Made by a program: the position numbers and the translations under genes. Shown here piece after piece: positions 51,301 through 60,836 of a DNA stretch of 64,000 nt. Every line of letters starts with the position of its first letter. Position 1 is the first letter of the stretch. Source of the stretch: Bugulina stolonifera. Lineage: Eukaryota; Bryozoa; Gymnolaemata; Cheilostomatida; Bugulidae. The notes beneath the pieces were generated by a model. That model saw nothing but the letters and a program-made list of their open reading frames with translations, had not been told where the DNA came from and ran no database searches. The stretch is taken from NCBI GenBank assembly GCA_935421135.1, contig OW285189.1:18435072-18499071 (forward strand). The letters are read 5' to 3'.

Positions 51301-54300
51301 ATATAATACGTTGTATATTATACCTGGTAGTAATGATGAGAATAAGGTGCAAGTACTATGTTATGTATTGCACAGAAGCCTATCTGCAAGTAGAATGTGA
51401 CTCCCACAATTCAGGGGGTAGAAGAGGGAAGGTTGATTCAAACTTGTAAGTCTGTCAGCTCTCCGATTTGGATTCAAATGCCTGTATATTTATACCCATT
51501 CATTCAGAGTCATAATGGTCTTTTGGGCACCGTTATTAATAAACTCACCCACACTAGAACCAGCTATACCGAGACATATTGGAGGGACAGCAAAGAAAAG
51601 CGCAGAGAGTCCGGCAAATATAGATAAGCGTCTGGCGTCTGCAACAGAAGACACAGAGAGCACCCTCTGAAAGTACGACTGCCATGGTATACTTCCCAAC
51701 GTCTGAAATAACACATGCTTCCATATACATGTACACCCAGGTACTACATACATGTAGGTACTATTATGCAATTTCAGAAATAACTCAGTAGTCCATCAAA
51801 TTTGAAGTAGGATTTAAGAAAATTGTTACATTAACAGGAAGTTGGTGACACACCCTCTCCCCTTCAAGAAGGTTACATTTATAATGATACAAGACAATAG
51901 GTGTAACACACTCACCATGGCCACTGCTAGATCCGCCCAGAAAGCTGCCTTATAAGGTTCTATTCTACCCATCCATGGAACATAGGAACTGTTGGTAGTA
52001 CCGGATACTATACTGTCTGATATACCTTGCCTCACATCAGGGTGTGACATCACATACGGGGTAACTACACTCTGTAGAATGTACTGTACATTATAGTAAA
52101 GACTGAAATTTTTATGGACATTACAGTACATCGGGTGGTTTATCATCTGTGACACAGGGCACGTATGGGCATAGTTGGACCCAAGGTGACAATGGACGGG
52201 CAGGCTACTGGCTATGCTGTAACAACTATTTACTTAGAGCATATTTGATGGTAAAAATCAGATCTTGTTCAGATTGTGAAGAAATTTCTAACATCATAAC
52301 ATAGGCCTACTCCGTCTGCAAAAACATTCAGAGAATTTTGTTTCATAGCCCTAGGTTTTCTCTTACACCACTATTATAAACGAGAGGTCACTTACCAGTC
52401 CCACAGTTAAGAATAAGAGTTCTATGATGTCAGTGTAGGCAACAGAGACCATCTGTCCAATGAGTGTGTAGATTACAGCCACACCAGCGGATACTATGAC
52501 AGCTAAAGTGACGCTTAGCCCGACTATGACATGCAAACTAGTACCTGCAGTGTGAAAACACATGTAACGTAGTAGGAGGAGAATCTACATGTACTTATGC
52601 GCTATTTCTATTGAATTTGTTGCACTATACAAATCAGGTCTATGCTTATACAGTACATCATGACGGACTGCATTAGTACCTACACATTATAGGCTATAGG
52701 CTATTAGTCTATCATATCCATATGCATCCTGAAACCTGAAATACACTTGCAGTGAAAAGTATCATGATATTGACATAAAATTATATACAAATCCCTAAAT
52801 ACGACTATTTTGTTCTTTCATGAAGAACTAGGAGAATCGTTACAATTTGATGTCATGTAATAGCCATATATTTCACAGCACATGTAAAAATACTACACAA
52901 TAAACACATGCTCTGTAACATAGTGCTGCCTACCCATTACTTCATACAGGTGACCTACCTAAAGCAGCGAGTATAGAGGCAGACCAGAGGATATCCCCAA
53001 ACAAACTAGAGAGGTAAATGTATGCAGTCACAATGGTTCCATATTTTTCTTCTATGGGGTCCAACATAGTCAAGTATTGCTTACTCCTCATTGTGGGGGC
53101 AAATACCAACCCTCCTACAAAAATAAATATAAATAAATCTAAATGCACATCAACTTTTCTACAAAAACAGATGATATATAAAAAAAGATCTACAATTTAC
53201 ACTGTACATGTATACTGGATAACAATATTAGGCTATTAAATAGCAATTTATATAATGTAATGCCAATTAATTAAGTAGCCTGTCATACAAAGTGGTCGTA
53301 GTAACAGTTGCTCAGGAAAAACTGGACATATTTAATTAGACGTTGATTATAAAACAAAGCAAAATAATTGCCACAGCAAACACAGTGTCATACACAGTTA
53401 TTCCATGATGTTACATTCACTTTTCACGTGTTCAATTGTTTGCTTTACTGTGTCAATAGCTTCAGGGATTGTATTTCAATGTATAATCAAAACCAGTCAC
53501 TATCTTCACTGGTTGATACAATGTAGACAGTGTTGTATACTAGTAACAGAATACTAGTAACTCACCTACTGTGAGTCCTAGACAGATACCAAATGGTGGA
53601 ATAGTCCAAACCAAACCATCCAGAGCTACCATCTCAGCTGTTCCATTGAGAAAACCTCCACCAACCATTGTAGCTGGTGTAGTCATGATAGTGTAAACAT
53701 GTACATATTGTATAAACAAACATCACATACAGTGATGATCTGCAATATATTATAATTATACAGTGCAGCAGAATGAAGCTTGAGTGTGCAGGAGTTATCA
53801 TACTCGGGTTACTGACAGATAGTCACCGGTCAGTAGGTTATTGTCAAATACACATACACTGTATTTCTTTAAGAAGGCCTATTTGGTATGTATTATTTTA
53901 TTTAGTTGCCTAGATCCACTGCACAAGCCTGTAGTTTAGCCCGCAACACCAACTGGTGTTTAATTATTAAAAGTCTCCTTGAAAGGATTACATTTTAGTT
54001 AAAAATATACAGATATGTAGGTCTAGTCAAGTGAACTTCAGTCTTCAGCAGTCTGGAAAATTGTATTACCAAATATTGACAGCATTTAATTTGATTACTA
54101 TTTCTCAATTGGTGTAAACTAGTATATAATTTATACCGAGTTGTGTAGGATGTGTATAAATAATTGTTTACTGAGAAACCATTGGCCAATAATCAAACGT
54201 ACTTGCTGTTGTGAGACTGATCCTGGACAAAAAATTCTATGTTGCACAAACAAGTTGATCGATCTGAGGATTGAATAAGTTCAAAAGTTGATACTTTGAG

Positions 54301-55202
54301 CCAGTCACCAACAGCAGTCAGAAAACATTAAGCTATCTATTGGTTTAAAATTTGTGTCTAGTTCAGTTTTAGAATGAATTTCACTTGCATATTTGGTTAC
54401 ATATTATAAGCAAATAGACGCATGGTAAAGTATGACATGTTAAACTAGGCCTACATAGCAGACTTGTGGCATTATTCTTATTGTGAATAGAATATTGAAT
54501 AAACAACAATACACTAATACCTGTAGACTACAAACTGGCCATCACTTTAGAGTTGGAGCTACTCGGATCCAAGAGTAAGCAAAATGTATGAATACAAAGC
54601 TACAATGCAAAAGGCATTGATTGATAGACTGATTGCACACACATTAACATTGACATTGACTTTGTCACCTTTTGGACGAACCTGGGTCGCAAACAAAAAT
54701 CACAAGATGGCCGTCCGACCCAGGTCAGAAGGGCTATTGGCCTGGGATTTTGCTTGGCCGGACGAAACCATCCCTAGCTCATCAACACACCTGATTTCTT
54801 CGCGCGAAAATGAGGATTTTGCTTTTGGCCCAGGCTGGTGTGTTTGCGACCCTGTGATGGATGTGTGCCAAAAAATATTTTTGTAAATCGGCCTGGGTCT
54901 GGGTCGCGAAGACACCTAGTGGCTAGAATCAAGTCACCAAACATGACTAAACCAGCTACATATCTGCTTGTGATTATATAAAGATTACATTAGTGAGGTG
55001 TGCTCTCACCTGACATAGTTAGCCAGCCGACAACAGAGCCGAGCTTTCGTCCAGCCACTATTTGAAAACTTAAGTCATCACTATCAACTTGGAACTTTCT
55101 TTTGAAAAGCACAGAAGAGATAATACCAACAGCAATTACTATTATATAAAACAGTATCAGAGCGATTATTGAGCCAATCAATTCTGGGTTTGGAGTAGTC
55201 AT
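48370..55202 (-). CDS. SLC5A7: High-affinity choline-transporter-like Na+ symporter
   Basis: SLC5 sodium:solute symporter, closest by eye to CHT1, which imports choline with Na+ (and Cl-) across the plasma membrane. Exons in coding order: 55202-55010, 53673-53566, 53114-52959, 52544-52396, 52071-51916, 51702-51549, 50374-50273, 49546-49443, 49086-48882, 48695-48370; phases join, giving 550 residues (CHT1 580). Family marks in order: GRKLGSVVGWLTMSATMVGG, NGTAE, APTMRSKQYLTMLDP, SVAYTDIIELL, LGSIPWQSYFQRVLS, GAIAAAVMSSTDSAILGSS (the TM8 segment with the conserved Ser/Thr expected at the Na2 site) and FVATLPQLICALYLPVSNGYGAIVG. The cytosolic tail is short and acidic, lacking the longer vertebrate tail. 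The start is the first Met before TM1. A solo LTR lies 34 bases upstream of exon 7's acceptor. Substrate is inferred from similarity only. Confidence 0.93.
50410..51172 (+). mobile_element. Solo LTR, 763 bp, with 4-bp target duplication ATAT
   Basis: Begins TGTAATGGTT and ends AACCATTACA, a perfect 10-bp inverted TG...CA terminus. ATAT flanks both sides (50406-50409, 51173-51176). It contains a TATA box TATATAAA at 50827-50834 and a polyadenylation signal AATAAA at 50880-50885, in the order expected for U3-R-U5 on the plus strand. Its base composition is clearly more GC-rich than its surroundings. There is no internal retrotransposon sequence, so it is a solo LTR left by recombination. It lies antisense in the intron between CHT exons 6 and 7. 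Confidence 0.92.
50802..50820. promoter_or_regulatory. Inverted ETS-like sites in the LTR U3
   Basis: GAACTTCC-TCC-GGAAGTTC forms a perfect 8-bp inverted repeat containing two GGAA/TTCC cores just upstream of the LTR TATA box. A TTGCGCAA palindrome at 50761-50768 (C/EBP-like) and a GCCGCCATATTG at 50749-50760 (YY1-like) lie close by. Binding is inferred from motif shape. Confidence 0.4.
51173..51345. repeat. Tandem 64-bp repeat interrupted by the solo LTR
   Basis: Units starting AATACGTTGTATATTATACC recur at 51177, 51241 and 51305 (64-base period). The left part of the first unit (CAAGTCCTATGTCATAT) is at 50393-50409, on the other side of the LTR. Intact copies read GTCATATAATAC across the point of insertion. 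Confidence 0.92.
54665..54915. repeat. GC-rich block with repeated CTGGGTCG motifs
   Basis: CCTGGGTCGCAAAC near 54680, GACCCAGG near 54716, GTTTGCGACCCTG near 54841 and CTGGGTCTGGGTCGCG near 54893 repeat one motif in both orientations within an otherwise AT-rich intron of the CHT gene. It is probably a decayed short interspersed or inverted-repeat element; I could not define its ends. Confidence 0.35.
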
Positions 55203-56098
55203 TGTGAATTCCTACTGAAAACTGTCCTTCTATGGTAATGATAAAGAAGTACACAACGGGTGAAATAACCAAATAAGAACAAATGACTTGAAAATGAATG
55301 ATTTAATGTAACACCGGTCACACTGGACAATCATGCTGTATTGACTTTCCCACGTGGTCAGTGTATTCCTCAATTTGGATTTTCCAAAAGCCTGCGCACT
55401 ACAATAGAAAAACATATGGTACATTCCTTTCACCCGATATTATTGGTCACATAAGAATTAACAAAGATCCAAGTCTCAAGTAATCTAAACAAATACTATA
55501 AAGAACTTTTTAGCGACCGAAATATATCGGAGGTATCGATAATGACATTCTAAGCTAAAACGATGACGTCTTAAAAACACTTCGTAGGTGTTTTCGGCCC
55601 CAATATAATCGGTTATATGTAAGTGAAAGTCGATATGTAGACATGGCCATAGAGGCAAAGCGGTTCTATCTCCGCAGAAAATAACTTTCCAACTGTTAAG
55701 TGGCCAGATCGTTCTCCTACGTCACAATGCGCCTAAATTAGACACATGGGTAAAGAGTAAATTTTCGTCTTTTGATTTTGTAAAAGGTTGGTATGTTTAA
55801 AATTGTGATTTCGATTTTCTTACATGTAGATGGCGATGTGTGAGGCTTGCTTTAATAAAAAATGATGTTAAGTTGCCGATTGGTTAGAATATCACTTAAT
55901 CTCATCTGTATTATTTAACTGTTAGGCTATTATCATGATTAGTTTTGCCAAATTTCGATTATTTATATTATAAAATAGAGATTGTTATACCAGTTCAGTC
56001 GTGTGTCCAACCGGATCAAAAGCCACGTAATTTTTTCAAGAAAATAATAAATAGACGAGTCGATGTAGCTTGTAGTTAAATCTGTAACCTGATATACC
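55203..56098. promoter_or_regulatory. Putative bidirectional promoter CHT / SLC37A4
   Basis: Only 896 bases separate the divergent start codons. The stretch holds two CRE-like sequences, TGACGTC at 55564-55570 and ACGTCA at 55719-55724, and no repeat element. No TATA box is placed convincingly for either side. Function is inferred from position and motifs. Confidence 0.45.
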
Positions 56099-59000
56099 AT
56101 GAGTGAGGAGGATCAAGATGACCATGGCTCTGGGGAGGAGGAAGAAACTCCAGATTCTGAATCTGCTGCTGCCAATACCTTTGTACTAGAAGGTAAAAAA
56201 TATTTACACTTAGTGTGAGCTAGCAATCGTTGTGTGATTTATACTAGCTCACAGTAATAGCCAGAGTATCAAGCTGAAAGATGGATTGGGCACACGGTAT
56301 TGAGGCCTAAATGGAAACTTTATGTTTAGTTACATGTAGTTTATAAATCAAATACCTACTAGTTGTTATACAGTATAATAAAAATTATAGTACTTGAAGG
56401 ATTCTTACAAAAAAGTCATTTGTGAAATTTTGATTAGAGAGTGATGAGTGTTGAGATACAATGTAGGTTCTCAAGACTATTCATTCTTGATGAAGTCTAT
56501 TTGCAAATTGCATTCTATTTGAATTCAATTTTTATAGATGGTTAGTTACATTTAATAAATAGACATGCGTTACATACTGCAGTTTGACTATTGGCATAAG
56601 GAAAACAGCACAGTTCTATAGTTCTACCAAGACTATAGGTTTGAAAGGGGTTACTCAGACAAAACAACTGGTGACTAATAGTATGTTGTTGCGCGACTGT
56701 ATTGTATCATCGTCATGGAAGAGTGAGATTCTGTATAGCACCTAATGAACTGTAAATTCTTTTCTCTAACAGAAGAGAAGGATGTATCCTACGGCACTTA
56801 CCAACTCTTCGTGTTTGCCAGCTGTTTTATTGGACACTGCTTATTTATTTACAATCGCAGAGTTTTCCAGTTTGTACTACCTCACATTATGAATGAGGGA
56901 GTGTTTACTGGAGTGGAGATTAGTGAGTTAATTACCATAATTATACAATATGTCCACAAGTCATTGTAGTCTGCGTTTCATTGTATAGCCAGCTATAGTT
57001 CCACAGTTAACTACGTGCATTGTACTATGTGTGTGCCTGTACTTCTAGGATGTTGTAGAATGGTATTCAGTAGTTAACAGTACAAATTCTTTCAGAACTT
57101 TGGTCTAGAAACAACTTAAAAATATATCATCATACAAATTTTGGAGTTGTCCTCTTTCTTCTAGTCACCATTAGGCTATCAGAGAGAAAAACAACTTTTT
57201 AAATGCATTCATCATCTCGTCTATAAGTATCATCAAGTTCATTATACTGAATTCGGTCCATATTATGCAATAGTAGGCTAAATTGACAACAGGGCTATTT
57301 AGAGACAGTTGTGTCAGTGGCGATTTGAAGCACTGATTAGGTGATGAGTGGTAAAAGCAAAGATATTGTGATATTTTCTGATGGGCAAAGCAGCAATATT
57401 TTACTCATGCAACTAAAATTATTTCAAACTTATGAAATGTTCCTCATTGTACATGTACATGTAGCTTTGTGATTCTTACAGCCACCATTATGATGCTACA
57501 ACAAATTGGATTCGCTATTTCCTCACTATTTGTGGGCGTGTCCCTTGACAGTAATAGCCCTAAGACCCTGTTTGCTATTGGAATGTTTCTCACAGGTTTC
57601 TTCAATTTTGGCTTCTCAGGTAACTGCTGATTTTAACTCTTTACCACAGAGAATGTTTTTTGAATGAATTAAAATCATAGATAAGATGGTAGAAAGCATA
57701 AACACGCTCAATGTGAGGGCATACCTCTTTCCTCTTCTGAATATGTACCCCATCTCCACGCTGTGCAAAATCATGATGTTCTATGTTTACTGTAAACTCT
57801 AAACTACAAGTTAGATATGAGATAGTGGCGGACTAGGCTTTAGAAGCTGGAACTACGTTTGTGAAGTTATCTCCACCTGTACTGTTTAGCACAATAGTAA
57901 ACCCATGTATTATTTTTCTGTTGTTGTACAGATGTAGATGAGACAACAAACCTGATGTTATTGGCCACCATGGTAGGTATAACTAATGGGTTTGGCTGGC
58001 CTTGTGTGGTGCAGATAATGAGAAACTGGTGAGTTGGAACAGTTACTATATAGCCAGACATTGTTACTGCCCAGTATGTGCTACAATCAACCATATAATA
58101 TAATTTATTATATAATAATATATTTGAGTAGCTGGAGTAGAGATATATTCGTAGTTAGCCTAGATGGTGGAAAGAGTTTGGATGAATTGAGTTGCATAGT
58201 TGGTTATTTCCGTTATTTAGCCTACTAGAAATCAAATGTCAACCTAAAACTAAATACAAGACACCGACTCAAAACTTACCGATAGAGAGACTTCAACGTT
58301 CCAATTGAATTTTTATAGATCTATAAAACCACAGTTTAATATGCTGCATTTTGAAACTGTGGTGCATGATGCATGCTTTGTACCATTACTGTACCTCTTA
58401 CTATGGGACTGTCCTAGGTTCCCTTCAGTGACGTTTGGATTGTGGTGGGCACTGATTAGCCTCTCATTTTTCTTGGTGAACCTTGTTGGACCACCTATGG
58501 CTAACTCTTGGGCTACAGACCATGGGTGGCGGGTGGCTATCCAGATGCCCGCAGTCATATCAATGGTAGTTTCTACTGCTCTCTACTTTATCAACTTTGA
58601 TAAACCTTCAGATGTTGGGTATGAAGATCACGAATATGAGAAAGGTACGCCTTATTTGCGTTACACCGTATCTATTCATTGTTCATAAAGCGTGATTGTT
58701 GTGAAGTTGTGTGTTAGTGGTAGACGAATACGATTACAGTAGAGGTGGTCATGATTACAGAAAATAGTGACGCTCACTGGACAGATCTGATTGGCTCAGA
58801 GTTTATGCTGGTGTTGTGCGGAGGTGGCTTCCTTATGACCCTTATAAGAGCAGGAAGTGCTGACTGGGGACAACTCTACCTAATGGAGGAGAGAGGTCTG
58901 TCCACTTATAACGCAGGTTACTTCGGAAAAGCTCTAGAATTTGGAGGAGCCATTGGCACTATGTTCATTGGAGCAGTGGCGGACTTTGCTGTTAAACATG

Positions 59001-60235
59001 TAGGTTGTTAGCTTTTTGATTAACATATATCTCACCTATATGCATTGTATGCCTACTTTTATGTTACAAATGCAGTGCTGCAGCTATCATACTAGTGGTT
59101 GCCTTATCTTGGTTAAAGAGGGGATAACTCTGCTTATGTTTAGCTTGTGATTTTTCAGCAATTTTACATGTATTATTTGTAGAAAATGTCTATTGGTTAC
59201 TACAAGTTTCCCAGAATGATTTTGCTCTTCTTGTCTTTGTTTGGTGGTGGAGTGATCCTGAGCTCTTTCATCCTCGGTATTGATGCGTACTCGGGTTCCG
59301 TGAGTATTTGCCTTAAAGTTCTCAGGCTATAAACTACATGTATGTATTATATAAGTGATTTTACATTTTGGTCAGGTTTATTTTTCTTATTGATTTGGGT
59401 TGTGTTGTAGATGGAGGTGAATTTTTATGGATTTATTATGGGGCTGACCTTCTGCGCTGCCTTGCAGAACCTTGAGGTTATGACAATCGAAACATCACCA
59501 CCTAACAAACTCAGTGCTTGCTATGCTTTGGTCAACTTTGCTATGAACTGTGAGTAGTAGTAGCATGCCATCTACTGGTTGTTGGTTGCTTCATTTGGTT
59601 CTTGGTATGTTATGCATAAATTTGTAAGTGTGAGGATGTTTTTTGAACCAAGAATCGCTACAAGGTACTAATTGCTAATCAACCCGCAGATATAAAAGCA
59701 TTATTTTTTATTATTTCGGATGAGTGACTGCATTACAAATGGTGGCTATTACTTTATTTTACAGTTGCTGGAGTAATGGCTGGATTTCCAATGAGTTTTC
59801 TGGCTGCTCACTATGGATGGAGTAGAGCATTTTTGCTACTCAACTTTGCTCTGCTAGTTGCCTTCTTTGCTCTGATCATAGGCAAAGATCTTGATAAGAA
59901 CTTCAACCCACCAGCATCAGCACAGAAAAGTATGTTGTATTCATTTTTATATTAAACCACTACTGTTTGCAAATAATATTGAATAGTGTGACAGTAGTGG
60001 TTTAGCTGCTCTTGTGGGACCGTTATATTGTAATTCTCAACTTAACTGTATATTATTTTGTTGAGTTGTTCCCTCTTTTCTCCATTTTTTCTTCCATTTA
60101 CTGAGAAAAACAGTAAGTTACCCAACATAATTTAAAAAGGAACTTCTGCTATTTTTCTCATCATGTGGTTATATGTAGTAATTGGATGACATATCACCAT
60201 AATTCTCTCTGTCGTCTGTAGAGAAAGTCAGGTAG
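56099..60235 (+). CDS. SLC37A4: Glucose-6-phosphate translocase-like transporter
   Basis: Major-facilitator organophosphate:phosphate antiporter; vertebrate SLC37A4 carries glucose-6-phosphate into the ER in exchange for phosphate. Exons: 56099-56192, 56773-56922, 57482-57619, 57932-58028, 58418-58644, 58740-58999, 59183-59299, 59411-59549, 59765-59929, 60222-60235; phases join, giving 466 residues (human 429). An acidic N-terminal tail of about 30 residues precedes TM1. Family marks are YNRRVFQFVLP with Arg60 at the place of the essential Arg28 of human G6PT, NGFGWPCVVQIMRNW, FGLWWALISLS, GPPMA, DHGWR, FDKPSDVG, ADWGQLYLMEE and LEFGGAIG. Exon 10 contributes only the last residues, ending KKKVR-stop, which places a KKXX ER-retrieval signal at the extreme C terminus as in the human protein (KKAE). 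ER location is thus well supported. A further splice pattern near 60260/60540 would be in the 3' untranslated region. Confidence 0.94.
59955..60002. mobile_element. 48-bp TA-flanked palindromic element
   Basis: AACCACTACTGT at one end and ACAGTAGTGGTT at the other, with TA on both sides (59953-59954 and 60003-60004). The internal sequence resembles the subterminal region of the 866-1426 element (AATATTGAAT). It appears to be a drastically deleted member of that family, in SLC37A4 intron 9. Confidence 0.75.
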
Positions 60236-60836
60236 ACTGGAAGAACAAGTTTTACAATCAGGTAAATATTTTATATGTCAATCCTGAGAATTTTGCATAT
60301 TATGTAAAAATTTATAAGTGTTTAGCGCCCCTCAGTGCTATTTTAGTAGCCTGTATTGGAGTTACTTGCTCATAGAATAATTAAACCAAGGCATTGGCTA
60401 ACTATATTTTTAACAAGCAATCCCACAATAATATTAAGGGTTGCATTGTCATGGAATAATAAGATGATGCTAGATTTGTACACATCAGGTTCAAGTCATC
60501 TATGGAATTTATTAATATGTTGTTTATAATTTCAGGGCCGCTCTCAATCACTTGGTGCTAAAATCTAAAGATCTCACATCACGCAGAAAGCAAAAAGTCA
60601 AGAAAATATATTTTTATATTTATTGCAGCACATGTTAACATGATAATCAAAAGTTTAATTTTAATAAATTAAGTACGATAATCCACAAAACAGTCTAGAA
60701 ATGTATTCTACATGCAGTAGTGAGTTGTGACCTTTAACTTGCCAGTGATGACCAGGAGTGATTTAGAGGTCTAACAGTCCTACTCCATGAGTACATTGGT
60801 GGCCCAGGTGTGGGCATATATAGTAGACTGATTGGC
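60236..60836. other. Convergent intergenic region SLC37A4 / SDR
   Basis: Shared 3' space of two convergent genes. It holds the probable SLC37A4 3' untranslated region, possibly with an intron (donor-like CAG|GTAAAT near 60260, acceptor-like TTTCAG near 60536), and an AATAAA-containing stretch near 60662. No gene seen. Confidence 0.5.

Noticed and set aside
51916..52155. Longer version of CHT exon 5 starting near 52148 or 52215
   Set aside because: Only the acceptor at 52072 (TTCTACAG) keeps phase and aligns SVVTPYVMSHP directly with the SLC5A7 family; upstream acceptors insert unconserved residues or hit stops.
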